Notes under the pieces: generated by a model | Told to the model about the DNA's origin: nothing | What the model saw: the letters and a program-made list of their open reading frames with translations, nothing else | Databases searched by the model: none | Translations under genes and position numbers: made by a program | Origin: Brachypodium distachyon | Taxonomy: Eukaryota; Streptophyta; Magnoliopsida; Poales; Poaceae | Direction: 5' to 3' | Length of the DNA: 64,000 nt | Assembly: GCF_000005505.3 (NCBI RefSeq) | Contig: NC_016131.3 | Span: forward strand, 12,173,501 to 12,237,500 | Shown: positions 46,801 to 58,389 of the stretch, one piece after another | Position numbering within the stretch: position 1 is the first letter of the stretch | Layout of the letters: the number at the start of each line of letters is the position of its first letter

Positions 46801-49638
46801 AGGGTATGCACCGTAGAGGTATTACAGTTTGTTCTAGCAGGTGCAGGAAGCACCACAGCAATGTGTTGGTCACTTCATCTTCCCTCACTGGTTCACGAGC
46901 GATGCTGATCGCAGTATGCACATGTGCTAGCCCCACAACAAGGTCGGAGCCTGATGCGGCAGCATCCAAGCCCTTTGCTCCATATTTGGAGCTGTATCAG
47001 CACGTACAAAAGAGGCTTATCTGTCCCAAACCAGGGGTCGCCAGTGGATCACCACTGGGGAAGCATTTGGTAGGGAGCTAGGGTTTTGATCGGGCATGAG
47101 CAATCATGGGCTTTGATACCATGTCAAATAGAAAGCTTGTACTGTGTAGTGGGCCCAAATGGGCTGATATGCAAGAGCTATACAGAATGAAGGAAACTTA
47201 AAAGCCGTATGGAAGAGACTAATAGGAAATCATATCATTTGTGCATGATTTCATGTCGTTTTGAAGGTTATTCAGATGCACCTATGCTAATGATTAATGG
47301 TTAATTGATAGTATATGCAGTAAAATCATTTGACTCATGCTAAGTAATGGAACTTCCTAGATTGTGAAGTCTAAAAAGAAGTGGAGATCTATTCCTCCTT
47401 GATTGGCACTTCAGTGATTTGGTTTTTTCTGATGATTCCTGCATAAAGCATCTGCCAACCTTAGAAAAGTCTGGAACTTGAACTATATTGTAGAAAAGGT
47501 TTTAATGGCAAATGTTCCTGGCAATCATCATATGCTGCTGTGTAGTTCAGTTATGATAATTTCTTTTTGGATTGACTGAAGTCATGAAGTGCATGGAAAT
47601 ACGTCTATTTGCAGGGCCATCAATATGAGACTGTGTCTGGTTTTGTTTGTGAATCCTTCGGGTATATACCAGAAGAAGGTGGGAAAATGCTTGTCATACT
47701 TGAAAGGGACAAAAGAGAAGAAAATGATGAATATCAGGACGAAGGATCTGATCACCAAGATGACCGAGAAAGAACTCAAGCTTATGAACTCGAGGTAATT
47801 GTGACAATACTTTGCTTACATTTTTTTATAGAGCAAGATCTTGCACCAGTTCTTTGCTACCACAATGATCTAGTATTCCGAGCTTTCATTGTTTTCACTA
47901 GAAAAGACCCCACTAGAAATTTACTCACTTTAGTTGCATGAACCCAGTTAAAATGTATAATTTCAGAAGGACCAGAATGGTCACATTGGCCAAGATTTTA
48001 TCACACAAAAATGCCTATTACTCAAACCTATCATCTGACATCAGTCTAGGTGCTTGACTGTGCAAAAGTTACTGAAACATATTCATGAACGCAAATGCCT
48101 GTCGTTTGTGCATCTTTGCTGTATCTGTGCCATTTGTATAATTGTATTGCATTATGCCTGTAAATATCGTGTCGCTGTATATGGTGTATGTTTGATGATT
48201 TGGTTCATTTGTTTATTTTGTTTCCATTTATCATTTCAAAAATAGAAAACTGATGTTGAATAATCAGCAATAGAGCAATGACATGTTAGTTTGGCTCAGC
48301 TCATTTTAAGTAATGGAGCAACCTAATGTTAGTTTGGCTCAGTTCATTTTAATTTTTGAATTTAAACTGTAAGAGATGCACGATTGCATTCCGACAATAT
48401 ATAGATACATATATTAATTTTAGCAAGGTGAGGCACCGGAATGCGACCTTCGGGGATCAAACTCTGGTGGGCAGACAACATACCTCGCTGGGCTGACTAC
48501 CCAAGCTAAGCTTGGTTCTCCTCAGTTTATTTTAATTGCATTTGGTGGAGTATCCCAGTGCCTTGCTACTTGTAATTCGGATTTTCAGCTGCCAATGAAA
48601 TGATATGTTTATTATATACTTCAGGTATAGTGGAAATTAGCTAGAAACTGGACGTTCCTATCTAGTTATTGGAAAGCGGCCCAGATCTTGGAAACAACCT
48701 ACTTCTAGGTTTTGTAGCCTTGCACTCTTCCCCAATATAAATTTGTAGTAAAATGACTAATTCTCTGATGCATGAATGAAAGAAAGATACTGTATTATAA
48801 TGCTAAGTTTCAATTATATTGGAGTATCAAAATTAGGAGCAAAACATTATAAATTATCTTTCATGTCTTCAGTAGCTTTTGGAGTGAGATGTAACATAGT
48901 AACCAAACTACACCTATATTCACATAACTAACAGAGATAAACACAACAGTAACGCAAAATGATGGATGCTGAATTGCTGATACTTGTTATCGCTTGTCTT
49001 TCTTTTTTCCTTTTCTTCTCAAGGAGTTTTAATCTTTCATGTCATACCAGAAAATATTAACCATGCAATATATCGATATTGAGAATCTACTTCTTCAAGT
49101 TGTGTTTAAGCCTCATTCAAAACCACACGATGAATAGCTCACATCCTTGGTTTGGCTGTTGGCACCCAATGTTTTTTCATGAGCATGCCACTCCCAAAGT
49201 TTCTTATACAGTTTAATTCAGTTGTATCAGCAGCTATTCAGTTATGATGAATCGATAGTTTGTGCTTATATTCTAAATGAGCGGCATTTATGTATTTTAA
49301 GCTGTTTTTACTATGTTTCTGATTATTTGCTAAACTGCTCTTCTGAATGTCTCAATTACATGCAGATACTCGAAGCTAATGCAAGAAAGGTCAGCAAAGT
49401 CAGTTTCAAGCCAATAAGCAGCGAATGTGTAGACGTTGACAACAAGGGTGTGAACAAGCTGATGTCAAAAAAGATTATCAAACGAAAGAAAAAGGACTCT
49501 GGTGATTCTTCCGATAGTGATGATGACGACGTGTGTCCTGATATAACAGAAAATGGTTGCCCTGCAGAGCTAGTTTCATACTCGAATGATAAGAGTGCCG
49601 AACTGGAAGATGCTGGCAGCTCTACCGCGACAAGGTGA
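37889..49638 (+). CDS. Chloroplast-targeted CorC/CNNM-type transporter (DUF21 + 2 CBS + CorC_HlyC)
   Basis: Fourteen exons: 37889-38425, 40285-40382, 40484-40577, 40676-40758, 40833-40931, 41045-41126, 41571-41710, 41786-41864, 41966-42029, 42260-42351, 45480-45545, 46423-46539, 47615-47794, 49366-49638. They sum to 2004 bp (667 residues) in one open frame. The Ser/Pro/Arg-rich N-terminus (about 70 residues) is a likely chloroplast transit peptide. DUF21/CNNM membrane segments follow (ALLLGLSAFFSMAETSITTL to about residue 305). CBS1 begins near EVMTPLVDVV, CBS2 near ITVKEIAHMPTYFVP, then the CorC_HlyC domain (NIVMLEDGTFYVDANTSIDD) and a charged tail (KKIIKRKKKD, then Asp/Ser-rich). It matches the Arabidopsis At1g55930/At3g13070 type, linked in the literature to chloroplast magnesium balance (MGR8/MGR9); that function here is inference. 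Confidence 0.93.
38628..39390. repeat. Long imperfect inverted repeat in transporter intron 1
   Basis: The arm 38756-39000 is the reverse complement of about 39110-39387, with substitutions and small gaps. The clearest stretch is cctgctgcagtgtttattta at 39334 against 38793-38812. The spacer 39003-39105 is itself a direct repeat of 38628-38735 (atgcccatgccaggagtgtc). No protein is encoded. It would fold into a hairpin of about 240 bp if transcribed. Confidence 0.8.
39657..39673. repeat. Poly-C run in transporter intron 1
   Basis: Seventeen consecutive C residues; sequencing length may be unreliable here. Confidence 0.9.
42480..45479. other. Large intron 10 of the transporter with retroelement-like debris
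   Basis: This is the largest intron of the gene (3.1 kb). On the minus strand at 43660-44100 there is a segment with gag-like character (MQQLFTKDQQSTTKNVDTF, later VRDLRKQKGTHHLAIIKLEK). No LTR, primer-binding site or polymerase accompanies it, so it is a fragment at best. The rest shows nothing recognisable. Confidence 0.35.
45838..45990. mobile_element. Probable DNA-transposon fragment ('cagctccagctccac')
   Basis: The sequence gggtgtgtctgggacagctccagctccac and the inverted ctccactttttcgtggagctggagctg resemble common grass DNA-transposon ends. Borders and superfamily are unclear. Confidence 0.35.
46074..46221. mobile_element. Small TIR element with 9-bp target duplication
   Basis: The direct repeat gctgacacc (46074-46082 and 46213-46221) flanks a 130-bp insert. 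Its ends are inverted repeats (agttttaaatagcacgc and gcgcactatttaaaact). A 9-bp duplication fits a MULE-type MITE; an 8-bp hAT duplication cannot be excluded. Confidence 0.7.
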
Positions 49639-49840
49639 CAAAGAAAACAACCAGCACCATTGTACTACAGGCAATAATTACAGCTCACCACCCTCCTGCC
49701 CCTTGTTACAATTACAACCAAAGAAAAGAGAAGAGGATCATAGTAGGCTACCAAAAACAGCGATAGTAACACTGAGGAGACCGAGAAGGCTAGCAGCACA
49801 ACAGCTTAGGACAGCATTTCTAAGTAGCAGTAGTAGTAAT

Positions 49841-50233
49841 CTAGAGGTGCAGTGAGGTGTCGACATCAACTTCACCGGAGGCCTTACTGGGCCACAGGTC
49901 CATTGCAAGGGAATCGCCGTGGAGCTGGATGGTTTTACACTCACAAGCTGCGGTTGCCGGCACCACTGGAAATAAGGCAGCGGTGCCACCCAGAGGCCTG
50001 CATGGGTACAACAGCTCCGGGTGGAAGAACCATCTGACCGGCGCCTCCCTTGGAGCAGCAGCGGCGGCGGCGTTACCGCTGACACCCTGAAGGAGTTCGG
50101 CTTCACGGGGAGTGAGAATCTGTAGAAGTCTCACCTCCCGCTTCTCCTTGATCCTCTCCAGCTCTCTGAACCTCTGCTGCAGCAGCGCGATGGAGGAGAA
50201 CATCACCGTGCCTTCGTTGCTCTGCATCCCCAT
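49841..50233 (-). CDS. Uncharacterised small protein (130 residues)
   Basis: Single-exon gene on the minus strand. The protein has an N-terminal helical segment (MFSSIALLQQRFRELERIKE), a short charged stretch (KREVRLLQILTPREAELLQG), an Ala-rich linker, and a C-terminal part rich in Pro, Leu and aromatic residues ending GEVDVDTSLHL. I do not recognise a domain. The coding look (high GC, codon-like composition, a TATA box 150 bp upstream) supports a real gene. The ATG at 50233 is the first in frame; a second Met lies at residue 11. It is tail to tail with the transporter, the stop codons being about 200 bp apart, so the transcripts may overlap. Localisation and function are unknown. Confidence 0.65.
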   Translation of the reverse strand: MGMQSNEGTVMFSSIALLQQRFRELERIKEKREVRLLQILTPREAELLQGVSGNAAAAAAPREAPVRWFFHPELLYPCRPLGGTAALFPVVPATAACECKTIQLHGDSLAMDLWPSKASGEVDVDTSLHL

Positions 50234-50385
50234 TGATGATGATTGACGAAGAGAGCTGTGATGATTGACTACTCTTTGAGTTTGAGTTTTGGTTTTCGTT
50301 TGTCTGTCTGTCTAACTTGCTTCCTGGGTGCGTGTGGGGCTCGTTGTCGAGGGGTGCTGATGGTAGTGGAGGTGGAGCATGTGCG

Positions 50386-50393
50386 TATTTATA
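50386..50393 (-). promoter_or_regulatory. Probable TATA box of the 130-residue gene
   Basis: TATAAATA on the minus strand, about 150 bp upstream of the ATG at 50233. Confidence 0.5.
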
Positions 50394-50459
50394 AGCAGCA
50401 AGTTTTTGTCCCGATGCAGCTCGTCCTCTTATGGTCGTGTTGCAAGTTGGTTTAATTCT

Positions 50460-53400
50460 TCCTTCCATTATTTGATGCTATGTTATGGGATGGTACAGAA
50501 AAATACTCTATACTAGGTGGGAGAATCTGGGAGGGGAGAATGTCACGTTGCCCGAGAAAGAGAGCCGAGACGTGCAGCAGGTGAGAGAAGGGTACGTGGG
50601 AGAGTCCAAGGAAACTGGCATTGGACGCTTGCTGTTGTGCGGTTTCCGTAGGTGGGAATCGTGTCGTGGGGGTGGGCATGATTGTGCCCTGTCTGTCTCC
50701 TCCCTCGGTTTTTCCCTTTCCCGTCCTCTCTGCTGTCCTGGTGCAGTGCTGCATGCTGCAGCAAGGGGAGACGGTGTGCTGCTGCTCTGAGCTTCTTTTC
50801 TCGCCTTTTCTTTCTCTAAACACTGCTCTAATCGTCTAAACAGCCAGATGGATGCATGGGAAAAACAAATACTCTTCCCTCCACCTATTACTACAGGTTA
50901 TTGCTGAGGTCAAAATACCCAAACTCTAACCCGTCGGATGTCTGCAGCACCAAGCATTATTTCGCCCCCTAAAAGAGAAGCAGCATTATTTGACTTGAGC
51001 TTCTTTGGAGGTCCGGTGATTGGACTTTATTTTTATATTTTTCATGGTGTTCTTTGAATTGTAACTCCCCTAGGTTTTAGCATGCGTTTGAAGGTTTTGA
51101 TTGCTGGGGAACACGGTCAATGGATCATGAGATTATCACTCGACGTGCAAACCCTTGTGGAAGTTAAATCCATGTAGCGTGTCCATACCGAGTAGACGAC
51201 CAACATGCTCCTCACAGATTCCGGTACAATAAAAATTCGGGTACAAGTTTGAGTGTTATTTCTAGTCAATGATGATTTTGAGTGTTATTTCTAATCCAAT
51301 AAAAATTGAATTGTTGCATATCTTAAAATTTGTGTACAAGTAAAGGTTTACAAATACAAAGTCACAATTATCTGTACTCCCTCCGTGTTTTTATTGAGGG
51401 CGTCAAAATTTTCACCCGAATTTCTAAACATAAGGCGCGCAACTGTGCGTCTGCGCGCTGGCGTGATTTGCGAATTATCTACTCATCCACGCGATTTGGT
51501 TGCTTACTGAAAAGTTGCATCTGTCGTGGAGTTTTGTTGCATGCATGCATGCTCACGGGGCATCGATGAATGGTCCAGTTTTTTTTTCTTGCACAACTGC
51601 ATGCGGCAGTTGAGATCGATCGTGTGTGCTCCCGAATGTGTATGCGGCAGCTACTTAAGTTGCAAGATGTGTGCAACTTGATCGGCCGGTTTTGAAAAAA
51701 ACTAATTTTCAACCCACAGAAAAGAAGTGTTATTCAGTTCCGACTAGCGGAGATGGTTCTAACCGTACGTACGTACGTACGTGTCTAATTTACATGGTCC
51801 ATTTTTAACCTTGCACGTCGCTTCCGTTCCCTGGCTCCAACACGATAGTGGCTCTTCTCTGTTATCTTTGCATGGAACAACGTGTGGAGTCAATAACAAT
51901 CGAACAGCTAGTAATAATCTACTAGTAATGCCCAAGAACAACGCGAAGAGAGCGAGGGAGAAAAACTAATTTAATCAGAGAGAGAGAAAGAGAGTGTGGG
52001 TATGTGTTGAAGTGGCCGAGAAGGAAGATCAGTATGGGGCAGTAATTTATGGGCGGCTCGATGAACATTCCCTTGTCGTGGACTGGATGGACGCAAATGG
52101 CATGCGTGCACCTGCCAGAGCATTTCTCGCGTGCCCTCTCACGTCTCGATCACCCGCGCACTGCATGCCGGCCGTTGTGAACCTATGCCGTGTGCATGCA
52201 TATATGTCGTTGTGGTTTGGGTGTGTGCTCCCTAAAAGCACAGCTCCCTCTCTCGTGCATGCCTTTATCTCTTTCTTTCTTTCTTCTCTTTTCGTCCCTC
52301 GCTTTCTCTTCTTTCCTCTTGTTTCCTATCGTCTTTTCATCTTCCTTTCACGGACACTACTGTCTCCGGTAGAAACGCTAGCTAGAGGACGAAGAAAAAG
52401 CAGCAAAGAGATGGAAATTAATGGATCCATCTCTGTGCGCATATCTTTCTGTCTCTCATGTATTTGACCATGACGAGATAGAGCCGAGAAAGGTAGTAAA
52501 AGAAAACATAAACCTGTAAAGATCGAGTGAAAAGAAAATTACATACTCCGTACATACTTAATCATCACAAGTTATACAGTTATATGCCTGATCCATATGC
52601 AATTTGTTACTACACTGGATAGCACGTACGCATATATAGTTTCGCGCATGCTGATCAGTACTGTACCAGGATGTGAGTTCCTATATATAATTACCCTATC
52701 GATCGTACGCTTCCTGCACATGTCGTACACAAAGTAAGGCATAAATATATATAGTAATTTTTTAAATTTTATTTAACCGGCCGGCCAAAAGCTAGCTAGC
52801 TTGTTGCTTTATTATAAAGTGAAAGGTGATGGATAGTTTGTTCAAGGCTCGAGGAGGATGCATGATGTGTGTGTAATTGGTGGGGACTGGCGACTACCTA
52901 GGAATTGCTTGCAAGGCGCTAATTGATGGATGGATGGATTGATCGATAGACCGGACTAGATAAAAATGTGGCACGTAGGGCTTGGTGCTAGCGTTGCACC
53001 ATGGGATGCTTCTGCGTGTGGCACTGTACATGTGAGACAGCTCGATGTGGACGCTCCGCAATCTGCCCAAATGTATATCATATCTATCTCAACCGTTAGC
53101 TCATGGCGCATTAGGTTCTCTTTTCCATCGTGTGTGTCCTACGTACTTGGCAGGTACGGCGCTGTTTCTTTGACCATGCATGCATGGACGTACGTGTATG
53201 TGCAATCCCAGAGCTTGTCCTGTTTCTTCTGATCATTAGCTAGCGAGCGCCTTCTTACGAGTTACGAACTACTGTTACTCCCTTATTTTCAGGATTTATA
53301 AGACTCGATCACTCGTATTCCATATTTCAGGATTTAACTTTGATATAATTATGCCCTAAAAAAACTTTGATATAATTATTAGACAACTGATATATGTTTG

Positions 53401-55300
53401 TAATTAAAATTATTTAACTGGAAATTTCGCTGTTTGTGGATTCAATAATATAACTTTTTGTGGCACCACTCATATATATTTTGTTGCTCAATTGCCGTTT
53501 AAAATAAATATCAAAAGAAGTATGCTTCGGTACACCCCTCCTTCCAGAATTAAAAAGGTACCTACTTTTAATTCCGTTTCTACATATTAGTTAGGATAGC
53601 CCACTAGCTAAAACCCATATCCAAGCCCCGTATCTGGGTCGATACCCATACCCAACTCTCCCGTTCGCTGAGGGCTTGGCTTTCTTCTTCTTCCTCCATG
53701 GGCTATCGCCACAGCCACATTGCAGCAAGCACTGATGGCAGATATGAGGGTGGCCTGACTCCGTTCACTTAGTCCGATCTGGAGCTCCGGGCGCCATCCC
53801 TTCCCCACGAGTAATTAATAAGAGATCTACGTTTACTCAACCAAGGCCTGATGCATACAACTTGATCTTGATATGGTAGAAAAAATAGTTGGTGCTGACT
53901 TAGAATTCATGGATTAGCATTTAATAAGTATGGTACTAGAACATACATAGACAAGAATATATTTTGGGATTGAGCTTAACTACTCCAAGTTCCCTTGTTT
54001 GAGTTGCTAGAGTAAGGTGCTCATCCTCACCACGAGTATCACTTGAATCATCACTTGCTACTTTGACTCTAGCCGATCCTACAAATTAGTAGAATAATAG
54101 TAAGTGATACCATTACGTATTTTGTTGGAGCTAAATCTCTCAACTCACACAAGAAACGGAAAGCAAGATTTTTGGCCTCGAGCTGCCTCTCACAGCCGAG
54201 CTTTTCTCTCCTTCTATTCCTCTTTCTTGTTACCAAAACAACCGAGATTACAATGCCTTATATTATAAGCCAGCAAAAACGGCTCGGCTCGGCTCGGTCC
54301 AGCTCGTCACGAGCTCGCCTCCGCTGAGCCGAGCCTGGCTCGGCCCGAAATTCCGGCGAGCCGTTTTTGCTGGCTCGGCTGGGCAGGCACGCAGCTCGGG
54401 CTGGCTCGGCGAGCTGGAGGGTAGAGGTGTACGGAGGCAGGCGGGAGATCCGGCGACGGAGTCGTAGACGATGTGGTACGACCAGAGAAGGTTCCCATCG
54501 AGCTCCACGGCCCCGTCGTCTACTTCTGCGACCTCGTCGTCGTCTTCTACCTCTGCGACCCTGTCGTCGTCTACCTCCACGGCCCCGTCGTTGCCAGCGA
54601 GGGGCGAGAACAGGCCGAGGTCGACAAGGAGAGACCGGCGTTGGCATGATTGAAGGCGGCGGCGCAGCATCATGGCGGCCATATGGCCGATGCGGGCAAG
54701 AGATGAGCCGCCCAGCACCTGCTCCTAGCGGCTAGCACGAGCACGTTGTCCATGGCGGCGGCCGACGGGAGTTGTGCAGCGGCGGCGGACCAGGAGAGTC
54801 GTGGGAGAGAGACGAGGCTGAGACAGATCGAGGAATCGTTCACGTCGCCCTAATTCCCCTCGGCCTTGGGCAGTTGCGTCGTGGGCTTCGCCATGGGCTT
54901 CGAAATATTGGGCTGGGCTGCCACTGTAGCTCTCGAGCCAGCAGCCCGAGGGCAAAACGAGCCCATTTTCGAAGCTCGGCTTGAGCTGAAAGTGAAGCAG
55001 GCTCGGGCCGAGCTGGCCCGGCTCGTCATGGGCTCGGTCCAGCTCGCCGAGCCCAGCTCGTATGTCCAGCCTGAGACCGAACCAGCACCCGAGTCTGGAC
55101 TGAACCGGGCCAGTTCGCGACCAAGGTCCACGTGGCATGCCACGTCAGCCCGAAAGGTGGGGCCTGTCGGTAAGAAAACATTGGGTTAGGGAGAAAAATA
55201 CTAAAAGGGGTAATTAGTGGCAAATGTTTGCTTAAATGGGGTAGAATTTTAGAAATTCTCTTAAATGGGGTAGATTGTGTCAAGAAAATGAAGAGAGGAG
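50460..55300. other. Long intergenic region, no intact gene recognised
   Basis: About 4.8 kb without a supportable gene. It contains a half Stowaway end (ctccctccgtgtttttattg, 51376), short microsatellites, and many 'gcatgcatg' motifs. A GC-rich block at 54260-55140 consists largely of repeated ctcggctcgg/gagct motifs and is open on several frames by composition. The frame 54263-54718 on the minus strand (Asp/Glu/Val-rich centre) is not convincing as a gene. Confidence 0.4.
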
Positions 55301-56130
55301 GTAAAAAATGGACTTTACTCAAAGGTTTTTCCTTGGCTATGGATAAAAGGGAGGATTAAAGTGAGAACGGTGCTTAGGAGAAAGCAGATTATTGCCACTG
55401 ATGAATGTCCTTTTGGCTGCAATGCAAGTGAATCTCCGACTCATCTCGGCTGGTTTTTCCACGTTCTATCTTACTCTTTCAATTGTTGGGGATTAATACT
55501 GTGGGTGCATAACACTTGCGCCTCCTGACAAGATGGCTGCTTGGGAGACTGTTTTTTTTTGGAACGAAGTCAGGAGGGGAGACCCCTACCTGAATTTTGA
55601 TTAAAAGGAGCCTGAGGCTCAAAGTTGCAAAGCGCCTGAAACCGGCAAAAGTGAAAATAATTACAAGGCAGGACAGAGCAAACACAAGGAAGCAAAGGAG
55701 AAAGAAAAAAATTGGTATTTAATCAGGCCAATCTTCAATCCAGCGGTTGATCGCCTGTTTTTCCTTGTTCTTCAAAGTTGGGAGACTGTTGCTGCTGCTA
55801 TTCTTTAGAATATTTGGCTTGCCCGAAATCACAAGGTTTTTGATGATGGCAACATTCCCGTGTCTATCTTGGGAAGCAATGTTCAGAGACATTGAAGCTA
55901 TGGTCTCATCGTTTAAAAGGCAAGTAGAGGTTAGCTGCTCGTCGGTGGATATAAGATTGGCCTGCATAGTTCCTTTCTTCTTGTTCTTCTTTTCTTTTCC
56001 TACAAACTTGTGGTACTTAATTATAAAATTTGGCTGTTGTAATCCTCCTGGGACTTGTACTGTTTGGAACTCCTTGGTTCCGTTTTTATAAAAATTAGGT
56101 AGGGGTCTCCCCTCCCGACTTCGCTAAAAA
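55301..56130 (+). mobile_element. LINE 3' fragment interrupted by a second LINE
   Basis: Remnants of a LINE reverse-transcriptase C-terminus are readable on the plus strand: a zf-RVT-like piece (TDECPFGCNASESPTHL) before the interruption, then the typical IWLARNHKVFDDGNIPVS after it. The tail ends ...gtaggggtctcccctcccgacttcgct plus an A-rich run. Several stops show it is dead. Its left border is uncertain. Confidence 0.7.
55540..55790 (-). mobile_element. 5'-truncated LINE inserted in reverse, with 13-bp target duplication
   Basis: The 13-bp repeat ttgggagactgtt flanks the insert (about 55540-55552 and 55778-55790). It starts with a T-run (poly-A of a minus-strand element). Its end sequence (gaggggagacccctacct) is the reverse complement of the tail of the host LINE, so the two belong to the same family. 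Confidence 0.78.
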
Positions 56131-57094
56131 CAAAGGTTCCAAATCTGGGCGGTGTTACATATCGGAGCGATTAGAAGCTTGAACTTCTCATCCGGCGGCA
56201 AGCGTCGTCACGGTCCAAACTGAATCCGTGCTGTGGGAGGATAGTACTCTTAGGCCCAGTGCTGGAAAATGGGCAGAGAAGAAAACGTACTCCGTAATAA
56301 GGCTTAACTAGTCCGTCTCTGGTCTCTTGGCCCAAATACTCGAGCTGAACACCTCTCTTTTTTTTTCTCGGGGCTTTGAAACTTCAGATGTGGCCTCTCA
56401 AATATGCTCCAAAAAAATGTTGCCTCTAAAAAAAATGAAACTTCAGATTTGGATTCGTATCTCCATGAATAAAAATTTGAATCCAAATGCTTTGAGATAA
56501 TTTGCATGCCAACCTGTTTTTACATGACTCCATTTCTTTATCTGACAACCATTATTCAGGCATTCGCGGACGACACCACAGTCACAGATACAATTTGGGC
56601 GAAACACTAAGATCAGACTTTCCTTGAACTCACACGAGAAAACACGCGGGGCACTAAGGCCAGTCCGCCACCACCCTTAATACCATGGCTGGAAGCCTGG
56701 AACCGGAGAAGTAAGAATGGTGTTTGCTTGAGAGGAGGATGCCGGCGCTATGGCCTGGTTTGACAGCTTGTCGTGTCATGTGGGCGCAATCGCGCGTGCA
56801 TGTGTAGTTGACAACTTGAATTAGCGGAACACATCGACACACCGTGCTCTGGTACGATCAGTGGATGATTGGATTGACTAATGGTACACACGATTCACGA
56901 TTCTTCCGTCATTCATTCACTCGTGCACCTCATGCTTAATTACATTGCGCGGGGTTCACTCCACCATGGTACAAATCAACACATAACTAGACAAAGGTAC
57001 AAGTTGATCTACGGCGTACAAGTACACATGCATGCATATATCGATCGTCCGATGGATGGACCGATATATACTACAGCTAGCTGCTAATTCTCAT
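56131..57094. other. Intergenic, 3' flank of LHCB2
   Basis: No gene or element recognised. The right part probably includes the LHCB2 3' untranslated region. Confidence 0.4.
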
Positions 57095-58009
57095 TTAGCT
57101 CCCGGGGGCGAAGTTGGTAGCAAAGGCCCATGCATTGTTGTTGACTGGGTCGGCGACGTGGTCGAAGAGGTTCTCGACGGGTCCCTTGCCCGTGACGATG
57201 GCCTGCACGAAGAATCCAAACATGGAGAACATGGCGAGGCGGCCGTTCTTGAGCTCCTTGACCTTGAGCTCAGCGGCGGTGTCTGGGTCGTCGGCGAGAC
57301 CGAGGGGGTCAAAGGCGCCACCGGGGTAGATCTTGTCGAGCCCCTCACCGAGAGGGCCTCCACCAACACGGTAACCCTCGATGAAGCCCATGAGCACAAC
57401 TTGGCATGCCCAAATGGCGAGGATGCTCTGCGCGTGCACGAGGTTAGGGTTGCCCAGGTAGTCCAGGCCGCCCTCGGAGAAGATCTGCGAGCCGGCCTTG
57501 AACCACACCGCCTCGCCGAACTTGACACCATTCTTGGAGAGGATCTCCGGGAACACGCACCCGAGCGCGCCAAGCATCGCCCAACGAGAGTGGATCACCT
57601 CGAGCTCCCTGTTCTTGGCGAACGTCTCTGGGTCAGCTGACAACCCCGCGGTGTCCCAGCCGTAGTCACCGGGGAACTCGCCGGTCAGGTACGACGGCGT
57701 CTGCTCGGAGAACGGGCCCAGGTACTTGGGACGGTCAGGGCCGTACCTATATATACACGCACGGTCATTTCATCACCATTAATTTCATTCAGGCGAAGCC
57801 AATTGCGCGGTACTTGATGCATGTAGTACATAGAAATGTAGCTTTGGACGAAGAAAAAGATATACTTACCAGATGCTCTGGGGTGCGCTCTTGACAGTCC
57901 GGCGCATGGTGATGCGGCCGCCGAAGTCGCCGACGCTGCGGACGAGGTCATCGCGGCGTGGGGCGGTGCCGAGGAAGCTGGTGGTCTGGTGCAGCGCCGA
58001 CGCGGCCAT
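57095..58009 (-). CDS. LHCB2: Light-harvesting chlorophyll a/b-binding protein, LHCB2 type
   Basis: This is a major LHCII antenna protein of the thylakoid membrane. Exons are 57870-58009 and 57095-57746, with an intron splitting the Trp codon of SIWYGPDR; the total is 792 bp, 263 residues. The N-terminal transit peptide runs to about GGRIT, before [18 protein letters not shown], which carries the phosphorylatable Thr (RRTVK) of LHCB1/2. Helix B has [21 protein letters not shown], helix C lies around [18 protein letters not shown], and helix A has [20 protein letters not shown]. Chlorophyll ligands (E and R of both ExxxxR pairs) are present. Departures from the usual LHCB2: DTAAELK where DxFAELK is expected, [17 protein letters not shown] at the end. 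Light-regulated expression is known for the family. The gene looks intact. Confidence 0.95.
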
Positions 58010-58099
58010 TTCGATCCCAATTCAAGTGGTAAGGTCAGTGAGAGATGAGCTGGTGGCTGGTGTTGTTTGAGTGAGGATGCCCGGCTCGGGGAGGTGGAT

Positions 58100-58106
58100 C
58101 TTTATA
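58100..58106 (-). promoter_or_regulatory. TATA box of LHCB2
   Basis: TATAAAG on the minus strand, about 90 bp upstream of the ATG. A CCAATTGG motif (58167-58174) lies about 65 bp further upstream, as in many CAB promoters. Confidence 0.65.
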
Positions 58107-58389
58107 CGGCGCCTGAGAGGCGCGGGGCGAAGCTGGTGGACGCGCGGCGAGACACGTCCCCGCGACCCAATTGGCTGCTGCTTCGCCTCTGGATATGGCG
58201 CGGTATCCATCCCCCTCCACGCGACCACTCGTCGGCCGCCACCTGGAGCCCAAGATCGCATCGCCCACATCCTACACTATCCCGACCATATATGCACATA
58301 TGTGCTCTGTTTCATTTTATCACGGTACAATACTTGCCTAGATCCGGTGAAACCGTGACAAAATCAAACGACACCACCCACCAGTTTTC

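Noticed and set aside
48420..48560. Possible SINE (gatcaaactctggtgggc resembles a Pol III B box)
   Set aside because: No A box at the right distance, no poly-A tail and no target duplication could be seen.
54258..55189. Several overlapping 100-150 codon frames on both strands
   Set aside because: The DNA is dominated by repeats of ctcggctcgg and gagct motifs, which keep many frames open by chance.
57032..57640. A 202-codon plus-strand frame opposite LHCB2
   Set aside because: Antisense shadow of the conserved LHCB2 exon 2.
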